DNA of 64,000 nucleotides from the NCBI RefSeq assembly GCF_048569485.1, contig NC_134355.1:560473642-560537641 (forward strand). The letters are read 5' to 3'. This stretch comes from Anomaloglossus baeobatrachus (lineage: Eukaryota > Chordata > Amphibia > Anura > Aromobatidae). Position numbers and translations under genes: made by a program. The number at the start of each line of letters is the position of its first letter. Within the stretch, counting starts at the first letter, position 1. This document shows positions 22,475-33,515 of the stretch, one piece after another. Below the pieces are notes generated by a model. The model searched no databases. It was not told the DNA's origin and saw only the letters and a list, made by a program, of their open reading frames with translations.

Positions 22475-23700
22475 ATTTGGCCTCCTTCACACTTACCAGT
22501 GACATGTTCGCACGCATACTAATTAGAAATAATGGGGATCTTCAGACTTCTGTATTTTCACAGGAACCATGTTTACCATGTGTGAACCACACGGAGACAG
22601 GTCCGCAAAAAAACACATGACACTGTAATAAATGTTTTGCTTTTTTTGTGGAAAAGATGTGCAAAGATAGTTAGATAGCTATATAGCTTGTACAGTTATT
22701 TAGTCAATTAAATAAATAATTAAAAGGGAAAAAAATAAAGTCATGCTCCCTCCCTTATTCTTGACAACCAGCACAGGTAAAGCAGCAGCTGCGGGCTGCA
22801 ACCCTATTTTTGCTATGGGGTCCACTCCATTTTTCATGACCATCCAAGGTATAGCAGACACCTGGGGGCTGGTATTATCAGGCTGGGAAGGCCCATGGTT
22901 ATTTGGCCTTCCCAGCCTAAAAATAGCCTACATCCACCCCAGACATAACACAACCATTAGATGAGCAAATTCTGGCACTTTACCCAGCTCTTCCTGATTA
23001 CCCTAATGCGGTGGCAATTGGGGTAATACTTGTGGGGTTGATGCTCCCATTATTTCTAGAATTATTATTTTTTCATTTTGTTTTATCACTAGAGCATCAG
23101 TGATTTGTTCTGATGCCATCTCTTCATAATCGATTCCGTCACTCATAGAAATTCAAGCACTGTCTTATTTTATTTTTTTTCACAATGGCATTTATGAATC
23201 AAGCACCCCTCATGGGGGGTTTGTCCTTTATCAATTTTACATATATTGTGCTTTTTGTGTTTTCATTATAGTGCCCGGAAAAATTATATATCTTGTTTTT
23301 ATGCATATATGCTTTTTATCGATTTTTTTTCCTTTATATTCTATGTCCTCATTGTTGCTTATGTATAGCACACCTCTTCATTCATGCCCAGTAGGGGGTC
23401 TTTGAATACTGAACTTCCTTCTTTGTCTATGTATACCCCACACTATTGCACTGATCTCTGTATGTTGTCTATTTAAAAAAAAAAAAAAGTTGTACTTGAC
23501 ATGAATAAAAAAGCTACTATGGAAGCAAGCAGCAATATAGTATCACATGAGTAATTATTTTTGGATATTTATCCTAACTTGTCTATAGCTTTTAAGAGGT
23601 TTTTTCCATGCTGGGGGTTTTCACACAACTTTGAGATTTAGATGTAATTTAAGGGCATCTAGTGGTCATTATATATTATTACATGAGCAGTTCTTTTACT
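22475..23700. other. Degenerate repeats, no gene
   Basis: The part at 22740-23060 shares phrases such as GGCTGGTATTATCAGGCTGG and CCCAGCTCTTCC with the repeat at 38320-38560, so it is a relic of that family. The rest is AT-rich with no supported feature. Confidence 0.45.
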
Positions 23701-23725
23701 AATCTGACACGATTTTGCGTGTATA

Positions 23726-23756
23726 TATATTTATATTTATATTATATTTATAATAA

Positions 23757-23793
<37 letters not shown>

Positions 23794-23825
23794 TGTGTGT
23801 GTGTGTGTGTGTATATATAATTATA
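23726..23825. repeat. TA and TG microsatellite
   Basis: A TATATA run at about 23760-23790 followed by alternating GT at about 23793-23812, then TATATA again. Confidence 0.95.
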
Positions 23826-24119
23826 CATACCCTTTTTCTGCAATATTTTTCTCACCATTATTCTTTTGTATCGCTATTGGGTTAAGCCCAATATAGGGAC
23901 TTTGCTCCAATGTTTTGTTCATTTTTCTGGTGCTTTTCTTAAGTGCATATTAAATACCACCAAAGCGTGGAACAACTACTTTTCCAGCAACAGCAGCGAG
24001 GTCAACAAGAAAACGCCCATGTACTTTTACGCCTCAATATATTTGCAGATGAAGATTTTCTTCTCTATGCGGGCATGACTGAAACAGCTATATTCTCTAC
24101 AGGCATATAATGGGGTTAT

Positions 24120-25380
24120 GACTAGTGATGGGCAAACGTGCTCTGCACTGCTCATTACTTGATCAAGGATTAGCATGGGTACTCGCTGAGTATGGCTGAG
24201 TATTGCGGGTGCTTAGATATTTCACCCATGAAACAACCACCACAATGCACAGGCTTGTTCACTGCATGATGCGTTCAAGTACCCCAGGGCCGGGGAGAAA
24301 CAGTCGGAGTCTCTGAATGACTCTCCCGGGGAATAAAACAACTTTCTCAAGCGTAGTGTAACAAAAAGAAAAAACCTTCCCCCTGCTGGGAATGCTGTGT
24401 TTATCTCTGACTGTATGTGGATGGAAACCCAAACTGCCCAATAATTAACTTTCCATAATGCTACTATTGTGCTAATAATGCTATAATGCCATAATGCTAG
24501 TGTTAGGCTATGTGCACACGTTGCGTAAATTCATGCAGTTACGCTGCGCTTTGCAGCGCAGCGTAACTGCATGCGTCCTGCGTCCCCTGCACAGTCTATG
24601 GAGATTGTGCAGGGGCCGTGCGCACGTGGCGTCTCAGAGCGCAGCGCTTCGGCTACTGCCGAAGCGCTGCGCAAAAAGAAGTGACATGTCACTTCTTTCC
24701 TGCGCTTTGCCGGCAGCTCCTGCTCTGTCTATGGGAGGAGCTGCAGGCAGAGCGCATGGAATCGGCGCTCACTACGGACATTTCTGCAGCGATCTAAAGC
24801 GCACATGTGCTCTTCAGATCGCTGCAGAAATATCTGCAGGGCTAGTACGCAACGTGCGCACATAGCCTTACTCACGTCAAGCTCGTCCAAGCATCTGGCC
24901 AGCTCGAATCGAGTAGCAAGCATTTTAGTGCTTTCCCATCTCTTGTAGTGACTAATGATGAACGAGCGTGCTCTGTACTGCTTGGTACTTTATCGAGTAT
25001 CACAGTAGTTGGGTACTTGTGGTGCTCGGCCGAGCATCGAGGGGGCTTGGATGTGTTGTTCGTGAAACATCAAACACAAAACCCAGGCTTGCTTCACTGA
25101 ATGATGTGAACAGGCACCCCATTGAGAGCCACTTGTTGTCTCTGAATGGCAATTCTCTTTTTATGGGTGGCTGTATGTGTGCGGAGGACCGAACTGCCCA
25201 AATCATTGACTTCCATTATACAAGTTACTCGAGTTGAACCTGTCAAAAATGTCTGACCTGCTCAACTCGAGTAAAGAGCACTCACGCATTGTAGTGTGCG
25301 CTCATCATTACGACTACCGAGCACTGTAGAGCTCACTAGAGTTGAGTGAGTACTTATTTGTACTCGCTATACTCATACTG
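24120..25380. repeat. Two copies of an amphibian repeat, one split by a MITE
   Basis: Two related units, starting near 24125 (AGTGATGGGCAAACGTGCTC) and 24953 (AATGATGAACGAGCGTGCTC), share the phrases GAGTATGGCTGAG or GAGCATCGAG, AGGCTTG(T/C)TTCACTG and GAACTGCCCAA. The first is interrupted by the MITE at 24506-24867. Non-coding. Confidence 0.6.
24506..24867. mobile_element. Harbinger-type MITE flanked by TTA
   Basis: The left end GGCTATGTGCACACGTTGCG is matched by CGCAACGTGCGCACATAGCC at the right. TTA flanks at 24503-24505 and 24868-24870. The interior contains several smaller hairpins (GCAGTTACGCTGCGC with its complement, GAAGCGCTGCGC, GCGATCTAAAGCGC). Confidence 0.85.
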
Positions 25381-26120
25381 CGTATACATTAAATGGAAGT
25401 AAACTCGGGACTACAGAACAGGAGAAGGACTTGGGTATTCTCATTACAAATAAGCTGAGCAGCAGCACTCAATGTCAAGCAGCAGCTGCAAAAGCAAACA
25501 AGATTCTAGGGTGTATAAAAAGAGAGATTAGATCCCGTGATCCCAACGTATTATTACCCCTCTATAAATCACTTGTAAGGCCACATCTGGAATATGGGAT
25601 TCAGTTTTGGGCTCCACATTTTAAAAAGGACATTCAGAAGTTAGTCAGTTCAAAGGCAGGCAACTAGACTACTACAAGGGATGGAAGCCTCCCATATGAT
25701 GACAGGTTGAAAAAGTTAGATATGTTTAGCTTAGAAAAAAGACGTCTCAGAGGAGATCTCATTTATATGTATAAATACATGTGTGGTCAATATAAAGGAC
25801 TGGCACGTGACTTATTTCTTCCAAAGACAATACTAAGGACCAGGGGGCACTCACTGCGAGTGGAAGAAAAGCGATTCCGACAGCTAAATAGGAAATGGTT
25901 CTTTACAGTTAGAGCAGTCAGACTGTGGAATGCCCTACCACAAGAGGTAGTAATGGCAGATACTATAACAGCTTTCAAAAAAGGGCTGGATGATTTCCTC
26001 ACTACACACAACATTGTTGGTTATAAATGACTTTGTGACCAAATGTAGAACTGGTGGAGGAAGGTTGAACTAGATGGACCTAGGTCTTTTTTCAACCTTA
26101 GTAACTAGGTAACTATGTAA
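25380..26120 (+). pseudogene. 3' part of a CR1/L2-like LINE reverse transcriptase with tail
   Basis: The C-terminal region of a non-LTR reverse transcriptase. Frames 25431-25667 and 25707-26030 carry KILGCIKREIRSRD, LYKSLVRPHLEYGIQFW, RRLRGDLIYMYKY, TRGHSLRVE, FTVRAVRLWNALP and FKKGLDDFL, the standard ending of CR1/L2/Jockey-group ORF2. The two parts are in different frames around 25665-25707, with an in-frame stop. The 3' UTR ends in an ACTAGGTAACTATGTAA-like short repeat. The element is strongly 5' truncated. Copies of only the last part are at 14736 and 32965. Confidence 0.85.
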
Positions 26121-26279
26121 TAATGAGTACTGCCTAATTCTCACGTATTTATTCCAAATAGCGTGTGCAATGCAAGTCATTGGGGAAAAACTCGCAAAGT
26201 AACGAGTAACCCGAATGCCGCATTCACTCACACAAATAGTACGGCATTCGAGTTACTCGTTACATTGTTCGAGGTCTGT

Positions 26280-26730
26280 CTTGTTCCAGGTCTGTCTCTT
26301 TTCCTGTCTTTTTCCCTGTCTCTGTCTCTTTCCTTGTCTCTGTCTCTTTCCCTGTCTCTGTCTCTTTCCCTGTCTCTGTCTCTTTCCCTGTCTCTGTCTC
26401 TTTCCCTGTCTCTGTCTCTTTCCCTGTCTCTGTCTCTTTCCCTGTCTCTGTCTCTTTCCCTGTCTCTGTCTCTTTCCCTGTCTCTGTCTCTTTCTCTGTC
26501 TCTGTCTCTTTCCCTGTCTCTGTCTCTTTCCCTGTCTCTTTTCCTGTCTGTCTCTCTTTTCCTGTCTGTCTCTCTTTTCCTGTCTGTCTCTCTTTTCCTG
26601 TCTGTCTTTCTTTTCCTGTCTCTGTCTCTCTTTTCCTGTCTCTGTCTCTCTTTTCCTGTCTCTGTCTCTTACTCTGTCTGTGCCTATGTCTGTCTGTCTC
26701 TCTCTGTTTCTCTACCGACATCTTACTACC
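26280..26730 (+). repeat. Pyrimidine microsatellite, ~18-bp unit
   Basis: About 13 copies of CTGTCTCTGTCTCTTTCC and variants, then a TGTCTGTCTCTCTTTTCC variant block. Long open frames in several frames are by-products of the repeat and not genes. Confidence 0.95.
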
Positions 26731-26794
26731 TCACACATAAGCTTCTTATACTATGAATGTCTTTCGTTCCTTGAGGAACCACTCACAGCTGCTA

Positions 26795-27016
26795 TTAATA
26801 ACCTATAGCTTTTAGCTCCATTGACTTTAATGGAGGCAGGTTTGTTGAAGAGTAACTGTAAAGCGCGGGGTTAAATTTTCCTGTCAAAACATAGTCTATG
26901 ACGTTCCCTGAGTCACATGGAGTGTCTGTGCAAAATTTTGTGATTGTAAATGCGACGGTGCGGATTCCTTTAGCGGACATACACACACACATACACTCAG
27001 CTTTATATATTAGATT
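26795..27016 (-). mobile_element. Possible Helitron 5' end (minus strand)
   Basis: Read on the minus strand from 27016 it begins TCTAATATATAAAGCTGAGT, then a TGTGTGTATGTCCGC stretch. That is the form I know from 5' ends of non-autonomous Helitrons. No 3' end (hairpin plus CTRR) was found, so the element may be broken by the microsatellite at 26280. Confidence 0.35.
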
Positions 27017-27307
27017 TAAAGTCAGACATTGAACTGACTTCAGTGGACATTTATATTTACTGTTTTTAATGGTTGCTATTATTAATATTTTCATTGTCTT
27101 AAAAAAAATGGAAAATTAAGCCTTAAAAAAATAAACAGCATGATAGATGATGGCCATTTCTTTGGGGTTTTTTTTTCAACAGCAAGACATTTGTCATCCT
27201 ATGAATTGCGTTTTTTCAGTAACACAAATGTATAACCTACAACAGTAAAAACAACAAGAGCCTGATGAGCATATGGCAGAAATTATTACAGTTTACATTT
27301 TACTCAC

Positions 27308-27384
27308 TTGGTCGGCCTCTGGTGGTGCCTTCACAGATCTCTCTGGAGCATACATCATTTTGAACCTTATACACTCGCCTGTAC
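27308..27384 (-). CDS. Host-gene exon: cysteine-rich segment, second half
   Basis: The minus-strand acceptor CGTTTGCAG and donor CCAA|GTGAGT bound 77 bases. Joined in phase to the exon at 37933-38013, the split codon makes TGT (Cys) and reads on as TGECIRFKMMYAPERSVKAP, then PEADQ, ending on a whole codon. Together the two exons give five cysteines in a tight C-x3-C-x4-C-x3-C-x3-C array followed by a polar tail. The spacing is loosely like small cysteine clusters in latent TGF-beta binding proteins, but the sequence is not close enough to name. Exon status rests on splice sites plus phase. Confidence 0.72.
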
Positions 27385-27547
27385 CTGCAAACGAAAGTAG
27401 ACAACATAGCTTAAATGATATCAGAGTGTAAATAGCGGAGTACCAGAGCTGAGAGATGTATGGGCAGATAGCTTTATTCCATCAATGTATTACTTACTGG
27501 ACTGCTTGTTTTAGCTTTGATAGAATCCTGTTTTCTCTGATGTATAT

Positions 27548-28197
27548 TGTGAGGTAGCGACCACCAATGTGGTAAATGGTCGCTATATGTCGCAGTGGAG
27601 AAGGTCGCTGCGATATTAAACTGAAGAGGTTGCTATGGGACTTGTAGTTACACAAAGGCTTGTTTCTGCATATAAGGGTCAGGTTCCCTTTAATAATGCC
27701 TGTGTGCTGTGCAGGTCTGGAGAATCACAGACCTCCACCTGTGGGTGTGTCCACTCTGATTTAGGAGACTGTGTGTGTTCTGCAGAGTGTGAGAGCAGAG
27801 CAGGGAGCTCTGGATGTATCAGCCTGTGTGGAGGCTGAACACAGGATTCTGGAATTGAGTCTGAAGTGAGTGCAGCCAGGCTGCAGGCCTGAACCACTCC
27901 TGGAGGAGAGACAGACAAGGGTCTGCAGAGGGACCTGGGTGCTGGAAGGAACCTCGGCTAGAGGTGTTTGCTGGCAAGTGCCAGAGAGTGGGGAAAGTTG
28001 CTAAACTTCCACTATGGACTTGTAATGGACTGGATGCCCACGGTACTTGGATTGTTTATGTTTAAGAGCAGTTTATGCTGGGAGTGTTTTAAATAAACTG
28101 CTGGAATTTTTATTAAGAGATTGTAAATGTGTTGCTGAAGCTACCTCACCCCGCTGCAAGCAAGTTGAACCCCCAGGTTGCGGGGTCCAACCTTACA
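27548..28197 (+). mobile_element. Probable solo LTR (fossil), 650 bp, TGT...ACA
   Basis: Starts TGTGAGGTAGCGACC, ends CCAACCTTACA, and is flanked by ATAT on both sides (27544-27547 and 28198-28201). It contains a polyadenylation-like AATAAA near 28093. It carries no coding region and sits inside an older MITE. The TG...CA ends and short target duplication fit a single LTR left by recombination of a gypsy- or ERV-type element. No internal region remains. Confidence 0.6.
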
Positions 28198-28352
28198 ATA
28201 TGTACAGTAGCAGTACTCAAAATGCTGAGCTGTGTATAACCCCACCCCCACAACTGATTGACTGCTTTCTGTGTACTGTGTGCAGTCGGCAAGCTGCCAA
28301 TCAGTGGTGGGAGTGTGGTTACACAGATTAGCTGGATTGGTTTGCATGTAAT

Positions 28353-28838
28353 GGTGGTGTCACATATAGCGACGCAGCAGCGATCACGACCAGCGATCTG
28401 ACCTTATTAGGATCGCTGCTGCGTCGTTACATGGTCACTGGTGAGCTGTCAAACAGGCAGATCTCACCAGTGACCAGCCCCCAGCCAGCAGTGACGCGTG
28501 GAAGCGTAACTAAGGTAAATATCGGGTAACCAAGGAAAGGGCTTCTTGGTTACCCAATGTTTACCGTGGTTACAGCTTACCGCAGGCTGCCAGACGCCGG
28601 CTCCCTGCTCGCTTCAGTTCGTCGCTCTCTCGCTGTCACACACAGCGATGTGTGCTTCACAGCGGGAGAGCAACGTCCAAAAAATGAAGCAGGACATTCA
28701 GCAACGACCGGCGACCTCACAGCAGGGGCCAGGTCGTTGCTGGATGTCACACACAGCGACAGCGATGGGACGTCGCTGCTACGTCACAGAAAATGGTGAC
28801 TTAGCAGCGACGTCGCTGTCGCTATGTGTGACACCACC
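28353..28838. mobile_element. Long-inverted-repeat MITE, second copy
   Basis: The ends GGTGGTGTCACATATAGCGA and GTCGCTATGTGTGACACCACC match. The interior is the reverse complement of much of 21761-22474 (for example the TAAATATCGGGTAACCAAGG and CAGCAACGACC phrases), so the two copies face opposite ways. Confidence 0.8.
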
Positions 28839-28984
28839 TTTAGACATAGTCCGATAGTGATAATCTCCTGCTGAAAAACACTAATTGTATTAAAACTACA
28901 GCACACAGCTGCATAAGGCACAAATCCCTGGGATTAGGATGTCTTTCCCGATATTATACCGCTTTCAGATTGAATAGCAAAAAT

Positions 28985-29326
28985 CTGCTGACAAATTCCC
29001 TTTAACTCTTGTGATCAAAGCTTCAGATTTGCTGCATGCACAACTCATTTATAAATGAAGTGAAAAAGTGGAATGTGCCATGTTGATGAATCTGTAGCAC
29101 ACTGCACTACTGAAAAGACTGGCATGTGTTTTGTATGATGTGCTGGTGCTAATAAACCTTCTCTAGTGTGTTAAAATGAAGAGGTTTGAACAAGAGCCAG
29201 ATGTTAAGTTTTTCACAAGTTAAATATGAACCTGCTTGGCAGTGGCTTATATCTATTGGTATTAACCTACAGACTCTTCTATGAACAAGAGCCATTACAG
29301 TTCAACACATGTTGGAATTGAACAGG
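28985..29326. other. Unassigned stretch
   Basis: AT-rich non-coding sequence before a Tc1 element. No feature supported. Confidence 0.35.
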
Positions 29327-29493
29327 TACAGTTGAAACCAGAAGTCTACACACACTATTTCAAAAGACACATCTGCAGGTTTTTCTCACTATCTGACCTG
29401 AAATCAGACTAAACCTTTCCCGTTTTAGGTCAATTAGGAACCAAAATTATTTATATTTGCCAAATGCCAGAAAAATGAGAGCGAGACAATGTT

Positions 29494-30784
29494 TTAACCC
29501 CTTCAGCCCCCGGGCACTTTCCGTTTTTGCGTTTTTGTTTTTTGCTCCCCTTCTTCCGAGAGGCGTAACTTTTTTATTTTTCCATCAATCTTGCCATATG
29601 AGGGTTTGTTTTTTGCGGGACGAGTTGTACTTTTAAATGAAACCATAAGTTTTACCATATAGTGAACTGGAAAACGGCAAAAAAATTCCAAGTGCGGAAA
29701 AATTGCAAAAAAAGTGGGATTGTACAATAGTTTTTGGGATATTTTATTCACCGTGTTCACTATATGGTAAAACTGATGTGTGGGTATGATGCCTCAGGTC
29801 GGTGCGAGTTTGTAGACACCAAACATGTATAGGTTTACTTGTATCTAAGGGGTTAAAAAAAATTCACAAGCTTGTCCAAAAAACGTGGCGCACGTTTTGC
29901 GCCATTTTCCAAAACCCGTAGCGTTCTCATTTTTCAGGATCTGAGCCTCAGTGATGGCTTATTTTTTGCGTCTCGACCTGACGTTCTTAACGGTACCATT
30001 TTTGCGCAGATGCTACGTTTTGATCGCCTGTTATTGCATTTTGCGCAAAATTTGCGGCGACCAAAAAACGTAATTTTGGCGTTTGGAATTTTTTTGCCGC
30101 TACGCCGTTTACTGATCAGATTCATTGATTTTATGTTTTGATAGATCGGGCATTTCTGAACGCGGCGATACCAAATATGTGTGTATTTTTTATTTTTTTA
30201 ACCCTTTAATTTTCAATGGGGTGAAAAGGGGGTGATTTGAACTTTTAGGTTTTTTATTTTTTTTTAATTTTTTTTTACTTTTTTTTTACTTTTTTTTTTT
30301 ATTTTACTAGTCCCCCTAGGGGGCTATTGCGATCAGCAATCCGATCGCTCTGCACTATTTGCAGATCTCAGCTACAGAGCTGAGAACTGCAGATTTGCTG
30401 CTTCACTTTCAATGCCGGCTGTATTCCGGCATTGAGAGGAAGTGACTCATGTTAGCTACAGGCGTCATCACATGACCCTGTGCTACCATGGCAACCGCCG
30501 AAAGTCACGTGATCATGTCACGTGACTTCCGGTGGGTGCAGGGTAAGTCACTGTCATGGCGGCGCCCATATACATATCGCTGCCAAGACTTTGGCAGCGA
30601 AATGTAACGGGTTAATGGCCGCGGGTGGAAGCGATTCCACCCGCGGCTAGCAGGCACACATATCAGCTGTTGATAACAGCTGATATGTGCGCGTCTCGCC
30701 GCCGCCTGCCGGCGGCAGGGGGCGGGGCTTACCGGCACACGATCCATGACGTATCTAGTACGTCATGGGTCGTTAAGGGGTTAA
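29494..30784. mobile_element. Non-autonomous element with TTAA target duplication
   Basis: TTAA at 29494-29497 and 30781-30784 brackets ends CCCCTTCAGCCC and GGTCGTTAAGGGG, sharing CCCCTT/AAGGGG. TTAA duplication is typical of piggyBac and Kolobok elements. The right part contains a palindromic CATGACGTATCTAGTACGTCATG. Long T-runs lie at about 30250-30305. Internal open frames are short and not protein-like. Class assignment is by target site only. Confidence 0.75.
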
Positions 30785-30909
30785 ATTATTTTTACTAATT
30801 TCTGAAAAGTCAAAAGTTTACATACATTTCATTAGTATTTGGTATCATTGCACTTAAACTGTATGACTTGGGTGAAACGTTTTGGATATCCAGAATTTGG
30901 GCCCATTCT

Positions 30910-32308
30910 TCCTGACAGAACTGGTGTAGCTCAGCCATGTTTGTAGGTCGCCTTGCTCGCACCTACCTTTTCAGCTTTGCCCATAAATTTTCAATAGGAT
31001 TGAGACCAGGGCTTTGTGATGGCCACTCCAAAATATTGACTTTGTTATCCTTAAGCCACTTTGTAACCAGTTTGGCAGTATGTTTCAGGTCATTGTCCAT
31101 TTGGAAGACCCATTTCCGCCCAAGCTTTAAGTTCCTGGCTAATGTTTTGACATGTTGCTTCAGTATTACCACATACCGTAATCTTTCCTTATTATGCCAT
31201 CTATTTTGTGAAGTGCACCAGTCAATCCTGCAGCAAAACAACCACACAACATGGTGCTGCCACCCCCGTGTTTCACAGTTGGGATGACGATCTTAGTCTC
31301 AAAAGCTTCTCCCTTTTTCCTCCAAATGAAATGGTGATCATTATGGCCAAACAGTTCAATTTTAGTTTTGTTAGACCACAGGACATTTCTTCAAAAATTA
31401 AGGTCTTTGTTCCTGCGTGCATTTGCAAACATTATTCTGGATTTTTTATGTTTCTTTTGGAGTAATGGTTTCTTCCTGGCAGAGTGGCCTTCCAGTGTTA
31501 AGGACAAGATTATGAACTATTAGGAGTATATATGAAGATATCCAAAAGCCAGGATTTAAGATGCTGTTTCAGACTGTGTACCCCACCTAGTTCTGCATTT
31601 GGACATAAGACTCAGACAGTCTGGGCTATTCATGTGATGAGTGAATCATGCTGACATTGCTTAATATAAATGAGGAAGCAAGCACATTACAGTATATTGT
31701 ATATCACAGAATAAGCTGTTATACTTTATCCAATAGGAGACGTGTTACGTATTCTTGGCACCTAGCCAATAACTCCGTTTAAATGTTTATCCAACTTCCG
31801 GAATAAATCAGTCTTACTTTCTATTCATATCCGAGTACGTCTCTGGTGTGTGTGGAAGAGAGTGGTATGCATGCTACCACAAGTGACTCATAATTTGGAC
31901 TGCAGACAGTTTAAGAGGGATGCATGACTAGATTGCATCAAAGTAAATTTATGGCCAACACTAACACCAGCTCAAGTTGATACAGGACTCATTTGACTGT
32001 GGATAATGACACAATGTTTACAAGCTTCCTCCAGCATCTTCACAAGGTCTTTTGCTTTTGTTCTTGGGTTTATATGCACATGTCTGACCAAAACACGTTT
32101 ATCTCTGGTACACAGAACCAGTCTCCTTCCTGAGCGATATGATGGCTGGACATTCCCATCTTGTTTGTACTTGCGTATAATTGTTTGGACAAATCAACGG
32201 GGCACCTTCAGGTATCTGGTATTGCACCCACGGATGATCAGACTTGTGCAAGTTCACAATTTTCTTCGTGAGATCTCGGCTGATTTCTTTTGACTTTCCC
32301 ATGATGCT
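30910..32308 (-). pseudogene. Tc1-like transposase, degenerate
   Basis: Cut-and-paste DDE transposase. The N-terminal part reads MGKSKEISRDLTKKIVNLHK at about 32308-32250. The catalytic-core end reads [14 protein letters not shown] and [19 protein letters not shown] at about 31140-30963, which holds the second Asp and the final Glu of the DDE triad. The middle is interrupted by frame changes and by the solo LTR at 31496-31966. The protein would be about 340 residues if whole. This copy is inactive. Confidence 0.8.
31496..31966 (+). mobile_element. Probable solo LTR (fossil), ERV-like, in a Tc1 element
   Basis: Begins TGTTAAGGACAAG and ends GGCCAACACTAACA, flanked by CCAG at 31492-31495 and 31967-31970. 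It contains a TATA-like TTAATATAAATGAGG and an AATAAATCAG near 31803, followed by a typical short U5-like tail. The flanking transposon reads on continuously across it. The 4-bp duplication suits class I ERV-type integration. Single LTR only, with no internal region. Confidence 0.6.
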
Positions 32309-32658
32309 ACACAAATAAACATAGTGCCTCAGGTGTGTATTCACAAATGTGTCTTTAACTTAGAAGTTGCCAATAATCCTATCAGAAGCTTCCAAAGATA
32401 TGACATCATCATATGGGCTGTTCCATATGGTTTAAATGCATAGTACTCTTAGTGTATGTACACTTTTGACGTTACATAAAGTAACAAAATGCCTTAAAAC
32501 ATTCTCTCTCATTAGTCTGGCATTTGGCAATTATAAATAATTTTGGTTCGTAATTGACCTAAAATGGGAAGGATTTATTCTGATTTCATATCAGACAGTG
32601 GGAACAACATGCAGATGTGTCTTTTTAGATGGTGTATGTAAACCTCTGGTTTGAACTT

Positions 32659-32964
32659 TATAGTCCTAGGCACTGGACAATACCATAATAATATTAGACA
32701 TCACACAGCTGAGGTTACAAGATGGTAAAGCAACTATATTTCATATCATAGTAAATTTGGAAGAAAGTAGGGAGGTGAATTTAGCTTAGGGTTTGTATTA
32801 AAATTTTGTATTTTATTTTTCTATATCACTATAGGAATTGTCAATATTTTTGTACAAAATTGAAAATGATTGTTAATAAAAATTGAAAATGATTGTTAAT
32901 AAAAATTATCTGATTTAAAAAAACAAACAAAAAACAAAACCGTAAAAGAGTTTTTTTTTGTTTT
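32659..32964. other. Unassigned AT-rich stretch
   Basis: Contains a short direct duplication of AAAATGATTGTTAATAAAAA near 32862 and 32885, and A/C runs. No gene supported. Confidence 0.4.
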
Positions 32965-33180
32965 TTTTTTATAGTTCGAGCAGTTAAACTGTGGAAAGCC
33001 CGATCACAAAAGTGAGGAATGGCAGACACTATATCAGCATATATAAAAAGGCTGAATGCTTTTCTCACAACAAATGTCACTGTAGGTTATAAACAATCTA
33101 GCAACAGTTAATGTATAACTGGTGGAGAAAGGCGGAACTTGATGGACCTGTCCTTCTTCAACCTATGAAACTATGTAACA
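32965..33180 (+). mobile_element. 3' end of a CR1/L2-like LINE
   Basis: Degenerate copy of the end seen at 25900-26120: GAGCAGTTAAACTGTGGAA, GGCAGACACTATATCAGC, GGTGGAGAAAGGCGGAACTTG and an ACTATGTAACAT tail. Older than the 25-kb copy judging by divergence. Confidence 0.7.
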
Positions 33181-33512
33181 TAAGAGCACAGACGTCAAGT
33201 ACATCTCCTATACTTCCATGTAGCCTACAGAATGTATTACAAAGAATCCAAAAATAGACAGCATTCCAGAAAATATTTTGAAAAATAATTGACAATATTA
33301 GCCTATATAGTGACAATTCTAAAAAAAATAATGAATGAGCCTTTTTAGTTTTTGAGCAAAAATGTTGCTGCATATTGGCTCGTAATGCCTTCTTTTTTTT
33401 TTTTTTTTTAAATATTTTCTAGAGTGCGGTCTCTATTTTTATTCTATGTGATAGAGCAGTGGTTCGGTGATCGGAGATGTGCACCCATTTGAATCATATA
33501 CGTTTGCTACTC
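33181..33512. other. Unassigned stretch
   Basis: AT-rich, with a T-run at about 33391-33410. No gene or repeat boundary supported. Confidence 0.35.
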
Positions 33513-33515
33513 TAA

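Larger units (their letters stand above)
27416..28982. mobile_element. Interrupted MITE of the GGGAATCTGTCACC group
   Basis: Pieces at 27416-27547, 28198-28352 and 28839-28982 together resemble the 18445-18790 and 46260-46560 repeats. Shared phrases are TACTTACTGG, TTGATAGAATC, GAGCTGTGTATAACCCCAC and TGACAAATTCCCTTTAA at the end. A solo-LTR-like unit and a second MITE inserted into it. The left end is not preserved. Confidence 0.55.
29329..32658 (-). mobile_element. Tc1-like transposon with two later insertions
   Basis: The left end CAGTTGAAACCAGAAGTCTA and the right end ATGTAAACCTCTGGTTTGAAC form long inverted repeats sharing AAAAGACACATCTGCA and TTAGGTCAATTA phrases. TA flanks it (29327-29328 and 32659-32660). 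Without its insertions it is about 1.57 kb, normal for Tc1. The inserted parts are a TTAA element (29494-30784) and a solo LTR (31496-31966). A degenerate minus-strand transposase gene runs inside. Confidence 0.88.

Noticed and set aside
26163-26808. Two 197-codon plus-strand frames and a 153-codon minus-strand frame over the TCTCTG repeat
   Set aside because: Low-complexity repeats of an 18-bp unit are open in several frames at once.
30505-30747. 80-codon minus-strand frame in the TTAA element
   Set aside because: It overlaps palindromic ends of a non-autonomous element and has no family resemblance.
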